Assembly: GCF_024362765.1 (NCBI RefSeq)
Contig: NZ_CP093302.1
Span: 3,595,564-3,659,563 of the forward strand
Origin: Alkalihalobacillus sp. LMS6
GTDB lineage: Bacteria; Bacillota; Bacilli; Bacillales; Bacillaceae_D
Direction: 5' to 3'
DNA: 64,000 bases
Shown here: in pieces, positions 24,437-33,150 of the stretch
Numbering within the stretch: the stretch's first letter is position 1
How the letters are laid out: every line of letters begins with the position of its first letter
Made by a program: the position numbers and the translations under genes
Notes under the pieces: model-generated
Databases searched by the model: none
Seen by the model: the letters and a program-made list of their open reading frames with translations, nothing else
What the model was told of the DNA's origin: nothing

Positions 24437-25516
24437 CTATTGACTCACGCCTGATTCGACAATGTTTACATCAACCTCCACATCAATCTCCATTTGTTGG
24501 AAGATGTCGTACCATTCGTCTTCATCCATATCTCCATTGATTAGTTGCCTTGCACCAAAACCAACTGGATCTATTTGATGCTCTTGCATTAAGGAAATGA
24601 TCCCTTCAATTCCAGACGTAATATTTTCCGTTGCCGCTTTTACGATTTCAGTAATTCTTTCCTCTGTGATGGATCCACCTGAATACTCGCTAATTCTTGT
24701 TTTTATCTCCAAGTTTGCTTTTAATACATTCTTTTCTAAATCAGTATCTAGGTCGAGTTTTGAACGAATTTCCCTTAAAACCGCTACCTCTTCACCTTCA
24801 TTAAGCGAAATTTCAATTACACCACCATTTTGATAGCCATCTTTAATTAACTTTAAATAGAAGGCCTCTTTTAAATCTATGTCTACTACGAATTGGTCTT
24901 TTTTAAAAAGCGCTAATCCATCAATACGAAGGAATTCGTCCGTATAAGACAACATTGGCATAATCGGGTCTTTTCCCTTTTCATAGTAAGCCCTCATAAA
25001 CAAGTGCATATTTGTAAGTGGTAAGTTACCGAATCGAATATTGTGGTCAAGCATATCGCTAAGATAGGTTCCAATTTCAGTTTGTAATGGATATTCCTGA
25101 CTCAACATCGTATGCGCATCTCCTTTTGTCACACAGAGAAAAGACTTAAGTGCAATCGTCGGGTCACGGTAGTAGGTATCAAGTAGCGCAAAAATCCCCT
25201 CTTCCGCTAGCTTGTCCTGCACAACAATTGCAGAGATTTTTCCACCATGAATTGGCCGAGAAGACATCGCATTTAGCAATAAGCGAAGCTGTCTAGTAGA
25301 ACTTGAAACCGCTGATAATGTCGCATTATTCATTTCTTCCTCAATTGAATAAGCACCCACTGTTGCTGTACCACGAAACAAATCGCCTTCTTCCTGATCA
25401 AAACCTACGACCGTAATTAGCTGGAGTTCGTCAATAATATTCGTACGCAAGCTATTAATTGAAGGGAGAATCGCTAACATGCTAATGATGACGAGAATGA
25501 ACACGTTTTTCTTCAT
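24437..25516 (-). CDS. Ger(x)C family spore germinant receptor subunit, lacking the lipobox cysteine
   Basis: The 359-residue protein is the C subunit of a germinant receptor. The family pattern is clear: DELQLITVVGFDQEEG near 28-43, GKISAIVVQDKLAEEGIFALLDTYYRDP near 97-123, and a C-terminal GxDPVGFGARQL-like region. The N-terminus is a hydrophobic signal (VFILVIISMLAILPSINSL) in which the usual LxGC lipobox is missing; the first Cys is well into the mature domain. Other GerC proteins are diacylglycerol-anchored at the outer face of the inner spore membrane, so this one would need another anchor such as an uncleaved signal. It overlaps gerB by 4 bases (ATGA). Confidence 0.88.
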   Translation of the reverse strand: MKKNVFILVIISMLAILPSINSLRTNIIDELQLITVVGFDQEEGDLFRGTATVGAYSIEEEMNNATLSAVSSSTRQLRLLLNAMSSRPIHGGKISAIVVQDKLAEEGIFALLDTYYRDPTIALKSFLCVTKGDAHTMLSQEYPLQTEIGTYLSDMLDHNIRFGNLPLTNMHLFMRAYYEKGKDPIMPMLSYTDEFLRIDGLALFKKDQFVVDIDLKEAFYLKLIKDGYQNGGVIEISLNEGEEVAVLREIRSKLDLDTDLEKNVLKANLEIKTRISEYSGGSITEERITEIVKAATENITSGIEGIISLMQEHQIDPVGFGARQLINGDMDEDEWYDIFQQMEIDVEVDVNIVESGVSQ

Positions 25517-26619
25517 ATCGCCTTCCCTCCCTTTTTCCTTCGCTTTCTAAAGAAACTAATTAACAGTAGCAGCGGAATCATCCCAAAAATAAATACTGGT
25601 CCAATGTAGTTAATACTCGTATTCAATAAATTGATTGAGGCACGGGTCGTAAATTGATTTGTAATGACAAAAACGAGTATAAGCGTCACTACTAATGTTT
25701 TTCGATGCGAAACCTTAAATTGTTGCTTCATTAAACGGCTCGCTGCCCATATCGTTAAAGCGATGTTCGGGAAAATTACCATTAACCATGCCGCAATACC
25801 TATATACTCAACACGTTCAATAAAGACAAAAGAGGCGATTTTCCATGCACTAAGAGTAGGCCATATCGTTAATTCAAGCTGCTCTTCACTATAGTAGACA
25901 AATGTTACGAGCGTAATAAACAAATAAGATATCGTCGTGGCCAAGCTACCTAGATGAGCGTATCGCTGGACTTTTTGCTTGTCTTGTAAGAATGGATAGT
26001 ATACATAAATAAGTTCTGCTCCAGCAAAACTCAGCGTTAACATAAAGGCTGCGTGGAAGAGACTCTTTACATCAGTTGGCAAAAACGGAGACAAATGAAA
26101 CCATTCCGCATACTCTAAGACCGGCACAATCGTTGGTGTTAAAAGAATGGGCAGCAGGGAAAATAAAAATGTTAGCCCGACTAACACCCGAAATCCCTTT
26201 AAAATGGCATAGTATGCAACAAGTAAAAACGCAAGGGCTATGGACCACGTTGTTAATTCGATATAGATCCATACTTGAATAATTTCAATGTATGTACGGA
26301 GCACAACAATGGCAAGCGTTGCAAAATAAAGGCTAAAAAGTACAGTTATGAAGCCACCAAGCCATTTTCCGTATAAATATTTTTGAATGGAGTAAAGATC
26401 TTGTTCCTGAGTCCGCTTAATGGTTTTGAAGATCATCCATATAATGATTTGATTCACTGCACCAGCAATTAAAACGGATAACCACGATTGGTATCCTGCA
26501 ATTTCTGCAATATAGCGAGAAAACCCTAACACCCCAACCCCAAATTGTGCACTATGTACAAGAAAAAAAGCCATATACGCCGGAACTTGCAGTTGGTTTG
26601 GTGTTTGCTTAGCAGGCAT
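25513..26619 (-). CDS. Spore germinant receptor B subunit (GerAB/GerBB permease family)
   Basis: The protein has 368 residues and about ten transmembrane helices in the APC transporter fold. The N-terminal QLQVPAYMAFFLVHSAQFGVGVLGF aligns with the first helix of GerB proteins. AAGGAG lies 7 bases from ATG 26619. This subunit is thought to hold the amino-acid germinant pocket in the inner spore membrane. It is the middle gene of the A-B-C operon. The germinant cannot be predicted from what I can see. Confidence 0.92.
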   Translation of the reverse strand: MPAKQTPNQLQVPAYMAFFLVHSAQFGVGVLGFSRYIAEIAGYQSWLSVLIAGAVNQIIIWMIFKTIKRTQEQDLYSIQKYLYGKWLGGFITVLFSLYFATLAIVVLRTYIEIIQVWIYIELTTWSIALAFLLVAYYAILKGFRVLVGLTFLFSLLPILLTPTIVPVLEYAEWFHLSPFLPTDVKSLFHAAFMLTLSFAGAELIYVYYPFLQDKQKVQRYAHLGSLATTISYLFITLVTFVYYSEEQLELTIWPTLSAWKIASFVFIERVEYIGIAAWLMVIFPNIALTIWAASRLMKQQFKVSHRKTLVVTLILVFVITNQFTTRASINLLNTSINYIGPVFIFGMIPLLLLISFFRKRRKKGGKAI

Positions 26620-26636
26620 CACGCTGCTCCTTTCCT

Positions 26637-28154
26637 TTAAAACCCATCATCAATATCTTTTTTAGGCTCTGGTCGTTTTTTAATAAGGCGTTCCTTTTCC
26701 TTTGTCTGTAAAAAACGCGGCCGTAGGTTTTGCATAGGCTGTGGAAGCCGTAAAATCGAATCCTTCATATCATGTAAGGAGAACGGATATAAAGGTGCCA
26801 TATAAGGCCTCCCTAATGATGTCAGAGATAATAAATGGCTTAGAAATAAAACCGAAACCAATGCAATGGCAATCAATCCCCATACTTGAGCGGCTATAAT
26901 AAACGGAAATCGCGCTAATCGTATCGTTGTGCCCATACGGTAGATTGGAATTGTAAACGACGCTAAGGCCGCTAAAGCGACAATGATCAGCAACACATTG
27001 CTCGTTAATCCTGCTTCCACTGCAGCGGTTCCAATTACAATCCCGCCAACGATCCCAATGGTTTGCCCGACTTTCGTTGGCAAACGGGCTCCCGCTTCTC
27101 TCAACAATTCAATCGTTACTTCTAAAAAGAGGGCTTCCATTATTGGCGGAAATGGCACAGCCGTTCTTGAAACAACTAAACTTGCAAACAAATCTTGAGG
27201 AATAATTTCTGGATGATACGTTAAAATGGCGACATACAATGGCGTTGCAAAATTAGAAAAAAACACGGCCATCAGTCGGACTAATCGCAAGGCAGAAGCT
27301 GCTTGCCAGGAAAGAAAATAATCTTCAAACGCAGAAAGAAACTCTAATGCTGTTACCGGCATGATTAAAGCTTGTGGAGAACCATTTGTTAACAGCGCAA
27401 CCTTTCCTTCTAACAATGCCCCTGCTGTTCGATCTGGTCTTTCTGTGTCAATAATCTGCGGGAAGATTGACCGCCTGTCTTCAATCACGTTTAAAAGCAT
27501 TGATGCATCTTGAATTTGGTCAATTTCTAAGTCACGGATGCGCTGTGTCACCGTTTGTACATTTTCTTCATTCGCAATAGACTGGCAATAGACAATGTAT
27601 ACCTCTGTTTTTGAGTGAGTACCGACCGTATATTTTTTCATATACAAATCGGAAGAGGGAATACGTTTTCGAATCAAATTCATGTTTACTTCTACAGACT
27701 CTATAAAAGATTCTTTTGATCCAAAAACGCTGAATTCAATCTCTGGCACAGTTACTTCACGGTCTTCTTGATAAGAAAGATCTACTAATACGTTCTTTTT
27801 CTGCCCATTTTCATAAAACTGAACTAATAATGAGCCTCGCAGTAGCCCTTCATCAGCCTCAAGCGCCGTGTTGCATTCTTTCATTTCTGTTGTGTACAGC
27901 TTTTCTTTAAGAATTTCAAACGTGTAGGTGCGAATCCCAGTTAACGGATGGAGCACATGAGAGGGCAGCTTCTGCATATCAATCATCGATTCAAAGAAAT
28001 GAATCGTGAGTTGCTCATGAGCAAGGCTCGTTTCTTCTCGTTTCACATAATCACTTGATTGACTAGCATGTTTTAAGACTTCTTCAATGGAGCGATAGGA
28101 GGCAACCTGTTTTTTTGCGTTATTGCTTTTCTCTTTATTAAAAAAAACCAACAT
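26637..28154 (-). CDS. Spore germinant receptor A subunit (GerAA/GerBA family)
   Basis: The protein has 505 residues from ATG 28154, with GGGAGGGA just upstream; a 16-codon extension is unsupported. The soluble N-domain (about 40-270) carries IRKRIPSSDLYMKKYTVGTHSKTEVYIVYC and DRTAGALLEGKVALLTNGSPQALIMPV. Four to five membrane segments follow (YPEIIPQDLFASLVVSRTAVPFPP, GIVGGIVIGTAAVEAGL). The tail is basic with KRPEPKKDIDDGF. GerA-type subunits oligomerise as ion channels in the inner spore membrane. It is first in the gerABC operon, which would be expressed in the forespore under sigma-G; I did not find a clear sigma-G promoter. Confidence 0.93.
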   Translation of the reverse strand: MLVFFNKEKSNNAKKQVASYRSIEEVLKHASQSSDYVKREETSLAHEQLTIHFFESMIDMQKLPSHVLHPLTGIRTYTFEILKEKLYTTEMKECNTALEADEGLLRGSLLVQFYENGQKKNVLVDLSYQEDREVTVPEIEFSVFGSKESFIESVEVNMNLIRKRIPSSDLYMKKYTVGTHSKTEVYIVYCQSIANEENVQTVTQRIRDLEIDQIQDASMLLNVIEDRRSIFPQIIDTERPDRTAGALLEGKVALLTNGSPQALIMPVTALEFLSAFEDYFLSWQAASALRLVRLMAVFFSNFATPLYVAILTYHPEIIPQDLFASLVVSRTAVPFPPIMEALFLEVTIELLREAGARLPTKVGQTIGIVGGIVIGTAAVEAGLTSNVLLIIVALAALASFTIPIYRMGTTIRLARFPFIIAAQVWGLIAIALVSVLFLSHLLSLTSLGRPYMAPLYPFSLHDMKDSILRLPQPMQNLRPRFLQTKEKERLIKKRPEPKKDIDDGF

Positions 28155-28220
28155 GCTTCCCTCCCCATTTTTTTCTAGTATGTGAGACCTGATTGGATTC
28201 ATACATCTTTCTTTGCCAAT

Positions 28221-28270
28221 AAAAAAGAGATTGTCCCTAAAGCCTTTGGCATGACTTTAGAAACAATCTC
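28221..28270 (-). terminator. Terminator after the EpuA-type gene
   Basis: GAGATTGT and ACAATCTC close an extended hairpin with an inner CTAAAG/CTTTAG stem, followed on the minus strand by TTTTTT. It ends the mbl-flhO-flhP-epuA unit ahead of the ger operon. Confidence 0.8.
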
Positions 28271-28294
28271 CATTTGTTCATTATGAAATTGTGA

Positions 28295-28915
28295 TTACTG
28301 CCCTCTAATGGTATCAATAATGTTGTACCAAAGATCAGGGGTAAGAACTTCCCACGTATTGTCTTGACCACCTATAACGGAAAAACCGATAATTAATCCT
28401 AGTACGAGCGCTGCACCCGCAAGAACCGTGACAATGATGATTCGTAACCAAATTGGAACAAGACGAATACGTTCTCGCTTATAAGGTTCGTGGTTACCAT
28501 GTTCCTCTTCTTGTCGTCGCTTTCGTTCTTCCCTAGTCATCTTTTCTTCTGAGGCTGTAGCTTCTTCTGATTCGTGTTGCTCCTCCGTTTCGGCTAGTTG
28601 CTCTTCATTAGAAGCGTTCGTGTCTGTTGAAAGGAGTAGTTCCTCACTTTGAACGTCTCCCTCATCTAAGGACACTTCATCGCTTGCACCTGCTGAACCG
28701 GCTTTCATTGAGTGAATACCAGCCCCTGTAACAACAGCTCCCTCAAGCTGTTGTTCATCTGCAGAATCTTGTTTATCAGGGTGAGAGCTGTCCTGATTCA
28801 TTTTATCTTCATTCGGCATCTCACTCGATTTCTCATCCGTCTCTTTTACATCATCTGTATTGGACGAAGCTTCCTCTGACTCTTTTTCTGAAGCATCGCT
28901 ACTTTCCTTACTCAA
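28295..28915 (-). CDS. EpuA-type small membrane protein with acidic N-terminal domain
   Basis: The protein has 206 residues. The first 135 are very rich in Glu, Asp, Ser and Lys and probably disordered. The C-terminal 65 residues match the EpuA family (misnamed in databases as RNA polymerase subunit beta): RIRLVPIWLRIIIVTVLAGA, GLIIGFSVIGG, and a DLWYNIIDTIRGQ tail. It has one membrane helix, so the acidic region would be cytoplasmic by the positive-inside rule (basic KRERIR before the helix). In bacilli this gene commonly follows flhP/mbl. Its function is unknown. It begins 21 bases after flhP. Confidence 0.8.
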   Translation of the reverse strand: MSKESSDASEKESEEASSNTDDVKETDEKSSEMPNEDKMNQDSSHPDKQDSADEQQLEGAVVTGAGIHSMKAGSAGASDEVSLDEGDVQSEELLLSTDTNASNEEQLAETEEQHESEEATASEEKMTREERKRRQEEEHGNHEPYKRERIRLVPIWLRIIIVTVLAGAALVLGLIIGFSVIGGQDNTWEVLTPDLWYNIIDTIRGQ

Positions 28916-28935
28916 GTCCGCACCTCCCCCTCGCC

Positions 28936-29712
28936 TTAACGTCTAATGTTATTAACGAGGCCAGCCATATCATCAGAAAACGTAAATGCCCTTGCTTGTA
29001 GCTGGATTTGTCGCTGTGTCGCAATCAATTGTGTCATCTCTTGACTTATATCCACATTAGACTGCTCAAGTGCTTTTTGCGTCACTTGACCCTCTCCTGC
29101 TTGTAAAAATGCAGCATCGTTTAGCTGATACAAAAATTGATTTTCTCCAACTGCTTCTAGAGCTTGAGGTCGTTCAATTTCGGTCAATCCAAATGTCGGC
29201 ATTACCTGCTCTGTCCCGTCAGCAAGCTCTGCGATGAGCCCCGTACTTTCTAAACGAACCGACGTGGTTGATTGAGGCAGCGTGATCGCTAATCCGTCTG
29301 CACCAAGAACGGGATCTCCATTCTTTGTTACGAGTGAAAGACCGCCTCCTGTTTCAGAAAAATAAAACGTACCGTCTCTCGTTAATCGTTGACCTTCACT
29401 TGTAGCTATTGTAAAGAAAAGATTCGGCTCAGTCAAAGCAAAGTCTAGGGCCCGCTCTGTTTCCTGTATACTTCCTTGAGTCATCGATAAGCCTGTTAAA
29501 GATGTTTTCGCGCCAGTCCCTACCCGTAAGCCATGAGGCGTTGAACGACTTTCATTTGGTTGATTTGTATATTCAGAAGAGAGCACATCGGAAAAAGAAA
29601 CCGACCGTCCTTTAAATCCGACTGTGTGGGCGTTCGCAATATTATTCGAAAGTGTCTCCAGTTTTCTTTGAAGTTGATTAAGCGTTGCTGCTGAACCATA
29701 CCCAGATATCAT
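28936..29712 (-). CDS. flhP: Flagellar basal-body rod/hook protein FlhP
   Basis: This 258-residue FlgF/FlgG-type rod protein has the N-terminal LQRKLETLSNNIANAHTVGFKG motif and C-terminal ALEQSNVDISQEMTQLIATQRQIQLQARAF, which form the coiled rod core. It acts outside the membrane in the flagellar distal rod. It follows flhO by 11 bases in the conserved order mbl-flhO-flhP. No other flagellar genes are in the window, as in B. subtilis where this pair is separate from the main fla/che operon. Confidence 0.93.
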   Translation of the reverse strand: MISGYGSAATLNQLQRKLETLSNNIANAHTVGFKGRSVSFSDVLSSEYTNQPNESRSTPHGLRVGTGAKTSLTGLSMTQGSIQETERALDFALTEPNLFFTIATSEGQRLTRDGTFYFSETGGGLSLVTKNGDPVLGADGLAITLPQSTTSVRLESTGLIAELADGTEQVMPTFGLTEIERPQALEAVGENQFLYQLNDAAFLQAGEGQVTQKALEQSNVDISQEMTQLIATQRQIQLQARAFTFSDDMAGLVNNIRR

Positions 29713-29723
29713 GTCTAGCCCCC

Positions 29724-30512
29724 TTAATTAATCCGTCCGACTTCATTAACGGTTTTTTCTAAGCTTTGATCGTATGCTTGAATGACTTTTTGATTGGCTT
29801 CAAATAAGCGATAAGCTTGGAGCATTTCGTTCATCGTTCTTGTCACATCGACATTGCTATTTTCAAGCGCATATTGTTGCACCGAAAACGTATTATTTGT
29901 TTCATAAGCGGATTGCATAATGGTTTGATCATCTCGTACGTATCCATTGCCTTCTTTACTTAACGCATTCGTATCTTCTGCTATCATCACTTCAATGGTC
30001 CCTATCTCTTCTCCATCGACTGTGATGATTCCATTAGGTTGCACGGTAAATGAATCGTTTTGTACTTGTAACGGGTTTCCGTCCGTTCCTAAAACAATTC
30101 CACCACTTCCCGTCACTAACGTACCATTCGCATCAACTTGGAAATTTCCGTTGCGTGTATAGCGCGTTCCGTTTTCTGTGTCGATCGCGAAAAAGATTGC
30201 TTGGTTTTCTTCAGCGCCGGTTTGTATTAAAGCGACATCTGTTGCTTGTCCAGTTTGTTGAATATCACCTTGAGCAGCATTCATTAAATGCTCCTGCAAG
30301 TACACTGCTGTTGGGAGCTCACCGACAACTTGCCGATTCTGTAAGGATTGTGCGTTATTCGCTTGCATCAGCATCGTTGGAAAAGAACGCGTCACCGATT
30401 GATCTGCTTTATAGCCTGTCGTATTTGAGTTAGCGAGGTTATTGGATAATTGATCTTGACGATACTGCATAGAAAGCATTCCACTCGTTGCTGTATAAAA
30501 GCCTTTTAACAT
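29724..30512 (-). CDS. flhO: Flagellar basal-body rod/hook protein FlhO
   Basis: This 262-residue paralogue of FlhP starts MLKGFYTATSGMLSMQYRQD with LSNNLANSNTTGYKADQS, the rod-family N-terminal helix. It ends with QYALENSNVDVTRTMNEMLQAYRLFEANQ. Its central domain carries the TRYTRNGNFQVDANGTLVT motif typical of FlgF/FlgG. It is located 11 bases downstream of mbl and probably cotranscribed with it. Confidence 0.93.
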   Translation of the reverse strand: MLKGFYTATSGMLSMQYRQDQLSNNLANSNTTGYKADQSVTRSFPTMLMQANNAQSLQNRQVVGELPTAVYLQEHLMNAAQGDIQQTGQATDVALIQTGAEENQAIFFAIDTENGTRYTRNGNFQVDANGTLVTGSGGIVLGTDGNPLQVQNDSFTVQPNGIITVDGEEIGTIEVMIAEDTNALSKEGNGYVRDDQTIMQSAYETNNTFSVQQYALENSNVDVTRTMNEMLQAYRLFEANQKVIQAYDQSLEKTVNEVGRIN

Positions 30513-30523
30513 GTGCGACCTCC

Positions 30524-31528
30524 TTAAATTTGAACCTTTTTATTCGACATTCGATCAAGATTCTCTAATAAAATGCCTGTTCCTGTCGCTACACAATGCA
30601 TCGGCTCTTCTGCGATTAAAACGGGTATTTTCAGCTCTTCCGCAAGTAACGTATCGATTCCGTGCAAATAAGCACCTCCACCGGTTAACATCACACCACG
30701 ATCAATAATGTCGGCTGATAGTTCGGGAGGTGTTTTTTCTAAAACTTGTTTTGCTGCTTGTACAATATAGTCAACAGACTCGACAAGCGCCTTTTCAATT
30801 TCTTCTGATCGAATGGTGATGTTCCGCGGTAAACCAGTGACCATATCTCGCCCGCGAATATCCATTTGTTCATTCCGTGCTCCCGGGAATACGGTCGCCA
30901 CTTGCTTCTTAATTTCTTCCGCCGTCCGTTCGCCAATGAGGAGCTTGTACGCTTTTTTAATATAAGACAAAATGTCAGAATCAAAGCGATCGCCTGCCAC
31001 TTTAATTGACGATGCCGTCACAACATCGCCCATTGATAGCACGGCAATGTCTGTTGTTCCACCGCCAATGTCCACGACCATGTTTCCACTTGGTTGAAAA
31101 ATGTCCATGCCAGCACCGATTGCTGCAACTTTTGGCTCTTCTTCTAAATAAATGTTTTTGCTTCCTGTTTTTTCAACGGCTTCACGAATTGCTTTTTGTT
31201 CAACCGACGTAATATTTGTCGGGCAACAGACTAAAATCCGAGGTTTAGAGAATAGACCTTTCACATTGATCTTGTTTAAGAAGTGTTTTAACATCGACTC
31301 TGTCATCTCAAAGTTCGCTATGACACCGTCCTTCATTGGACGAATAGCTACAATATTTCCAGGTGTACGTCCAACCATGCGAAAGGCTTCTTCTCCTACA
31401 GCTAACACTCGTTTTGTCGTCGTATCGAGGGCTACGACCGACGGCTCATCTAAAACAATCCCTCGACCTTTGACATAAATAAGTACATTTGCTGTTCCTA
31501 AATCAATTCCAATATCACGACCAAGCAT
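30524..31528 (-). CDS. mbl: MreB-like actin homologue Mbl
   Basis: The 334-residue bacterial actin begins MLGRDIGIDLGTANVLIYVKG (phosphate 1 loop). It continues with VVDIGGGTTDIAVLS (phosphate 2) and MLTGGGAYLHGID (adenosine region). It forms membrane filaments that guide lateral wall synthesis with RodA. Its position before flhO-flhP and after spoIIID identifies it as Mbl rather than MreB or MreBH. A possible ribosome site AAGGGGG lies upstream of the ATG. Confidence 0.95.
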   Translation of the reverse strand: MLGRDIGIDLGTANVLIYVKGRGIVLDEPSVVALDTTTKRVLAVGEEAFRMVGRTPGNIVAIRPMKDGVIANFEMTESMLKHFLNKINVKGLFSKPRILVCCPTNITSVEQKAIREAVEKTGSKNIYLEEEPKVAAIGAGMDIFQPSGNMVVDIGGGTTDIAVLSMGDVVTASSIKVAGDRFDSDILSYIKKAYKLLIGERTAEEIKKQVATVFPGARNEQMDIRGRDMVTGLPRNITIRSEEIEKALVESVDYIVQAAKQVLEKTPPELSADIIDRGVMLTGGGAYLHGIDTLLAEELKIPVLIAEEPMHCVATGTGILLENLDRMSNKKVQI

Positions 31529-31690
31529 GACTTTATTCCCCCTTCTTTCTTGTCACAATTTATAGGGTGGTGTGCGTAAACGTCCGATTCTTATGTATTG
31601 TGTACCTGATTCTTTATTTAAAGACGCACTTTTTACCTATTATAAATAGTAACACAAATTAGGGAGAAACGACCTTATTTGTCGAAATAT

Positions 31691-31966
31691 TTATCTTTGA
31701 GTCTTGACAGCGGGTTGTTCAACTTTTCGGTACTTTACTTTCGTCGCTTCACCGCCCCTTAAATGGCGAATCGACTTGTGGTACTCAAGAATCTCTTTCA
31801 CGTCGTTAGCAAGCTCTGGATTTATCTCAGGTAACCGTTCAGTGAGATCCTTGTGTACAGTACTTTTTGAGACTCCAAATTCTTTTGCAATCGTTCGTAC
31901 AGTCTTTTTCGTCTCAACGATGTACTTACCTATCTTGATGGTTCGCTCTTTGATGTAATCGTGCAC
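31691..31966 (-). CDS. spoIIID: Mother-cell sporulation transcription regulator SpoIIID
   Basis: The 91-residue regulator begins at GTG 31966, 8 bases after GGAGG, giving HDYIKERTIKIGKYIVETKK, nearly identical to the B. subtilis protein. The helix-turn-helix is TVRTIAKEFGVSKSTVHKDL, and the basic C-terminal helix (YHKSIRHLRGGEATKVKYRK) makes the second DNA contact. It activates and represses sigma-E and sigma-K genes in the mother cell. A 26-codon longer ORF from 32044 is not supported. It lies between spoIIQ and mbl, as in other bacilli. Confidence 0.97.
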   Translation of the reverse strand: MHDYIKERTIKIGKYIVETKKTVRTIAKEFGVSKSTVHKDLTERLPEINPELANDVKEILEYHKSIRHLRGGEATKVKYRKVEQPAVKTQR

Positions 31967-32004
31967 ACGACTCGCCTCCCTGATTCTGTTAAGGTGATTG
32001 ATAA

Positions 32005-32034
32005 AGTGTATTAGGAAGTCGAGCATGATATACC
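32005..32034 (-). promoter_or_regulatory. Possible sigma-E promoter of spoIIID
   Basis: On the minus strand GGTATAT (32034-32028) is followed after 15 bases by AATACACT (32012-32005), which matches the sigma-E -10 consensus CATACANT at 7 of 8. The -35 is only a partial match. It lies 39 bases ahead of the GTG start, and spoIIID is sigma-E-dependent in B. subtilis. Confidence 0.5.
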
Positions 32035-32105
32035 ACATTTTCACAGAGTTTATCTCTTTTTCAAAAAAATCAGATCGTTTAATTTAAAAGGAGTCATCTC
32101 ACAAT

Positions 32106-32140
32106 GAAAAAAGCATAGCTCGTAAAATACGCGCTATGCT
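32106..32140 (-). terminator. Terminator of spoIIQ
   Basis: AGCATAGC / GCTATGCT stem followed on the minus strand by TTTTTT, 16 bases after the stop codon. Confidence 0.8.
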
Positions 32141-32155
32141 CGCCAATTAAAATGA

Positions 32156-32974
32156 TTATTCTGTTGTGCCTTCTAAATCGTTTTCAGCAGAAGGCTCGTT
32201 TTCTTCTGGCTTTTCGTTTTCATCAGGCTTTTGATTTTCATCTGGTTTTTCATTTTCTTCTTTTTCGTTCTCTTTTTCTTTTTCTTTCTCTTCACCTTGA
32301 GGTGCAAAAGCAGCGATATCTTCTACCGACTTTTCAATTGCATCCATTGGATTTACAGCAACACCATCTTGACGTACTTCAAAATGTACGTGGACGCCTG
32401 CTTCTTGATTATAAGAATTGCTTCCCGCTTCGCCAATGACATCACCTTGTGAAATCTCTTGACCTTGTTCCACTTCCATTGATGATAGACTTGAGTAATG
32501 AGTGACTACGCCATCGCCGTGATCAACTTCAACCACAAAACCAAGTAACGAATCTTTCATTGCTTTTGTGACGTTTCCGCTCATAGAAGCCATAACTGGG
32601 AACGCAGCCTGATCTTTACTTGCAAAATCGATCCCTTTGTTTTCAACATACATGTTGTTAAAATAAACAATAGCTTGCTCTTGCTCGTCTGCTTCAGCTT
32701 GTGCATCGTAAAAGATTCCAACTCTATCGAAATCCGCTTCGTTCTCTACTGGTAAATGAAAGGATTCATTTGCAACATCTACAGGAGCTGTTGGCTCTTC
32801 TGTTTGTTCAGGACCTTCACTAATCTCTAATTCTCTTTCTGTATCTTCACCACTTTGAAGAAATAAAACTGTACTCAAAAGACCAGCAGCAGCAGCAAGA
32901 TAAACACTTGGCAATACCCAACGCTTACGCATCAAATTTTGGATTTTGTTTGAAGAATTTTTTTCTTCTTTCAT
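32156..32974 (-). CDS. spoIIQ: Forespore engulfment protein SpoIIQ (degenerate M23/LytM domain)
   Basis: The 272-residue protein has an N-terminal membrane anchor (about 19-40) and an extracytoplasmic LytM-type domain (about 80-215). The M23 pattern H-x(n)-G-x-D reads ENKGIDFA, so the first metal ligand is Asn112; Asp116 and the HxH pair (GVHVHFEV, His195/His197) are kept. Loss of the first His is also known for Bacillus SpoIIQ, which is a non-catalytic zipper binding SpoIIIAH across the septal space. The C-terminal 60 residues are a Glu/Lys/Pro/Asn-rich tail. GAGGTGAT precedes the ATG. A sigma-F-like promoter lies just upstream. Confidence 0.92.
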   Translation of the reverse strand: MKEEKNSSNKIQNLMRKRWVLPSVYLAAAAGLLSTVLFLQSGEDTERELEISEGPEQTEEPTAPVDVANESFHLPVENEADFDRVGIFYDAQAEADEQEQAIVYFNNMYVENKGIDFASKDQAAFPVMASMSGNVTKAMKDSLLGFVVEVDHGDGVVTHYSSLSSMEVEQGQEISQGDVIGEAGSNSYNQEAGVHVHFEVRQDGVAVNPMDAIEKSVEDIAAFAPQGEEKEKEKENEKEENEKPDENQKPDENEKPEENEPSAENDLEGTTE

Positions 32975-32995
32975 TTCTCATCACCTCTGTCAACC

Positions 32996-33024
32996 ATTCT
33001 GAGCAAATTACTAGAAATATATAC
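32996..33024 (-). promoter_or_regulatory. Sigma-F-type promoter of spoIIQ
   Basis: On the minus strand GTATA (33024-33020) is followed after exactly 15 bases by GCTCAGAAT (33004-32996). This matches GYATA-N15-GGNNANANT with one mismatch. It ends 21 bases before the ATG. spoIIQ is a known forespore sigma-F gene. Confidence 0.6.
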
Positions 33025-33107
33025 ATTCGAACAAAAAATTTTTTTGTTAATTGTCGTTTTCGTTAAAACCTGTTCATATCAACGGTTTATGAAAGAGATT
33101 TACACAC

Positions 33108-33141
33108 AAAAAAAGCTGCTCTTCTATAGAAAAGTCAGCTT
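33108..33141 (-). terminator. Terminator of spoIID
   Basis: AAGCTG ... CAGCTT hairpin with an inner TCTTC/GAAAA-type stem, followed on the minus strand by TTTTTTT, 10 bases after the stop. Confidence 0.75.
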
Positions 33142-33150
33142 GTTTATCAC

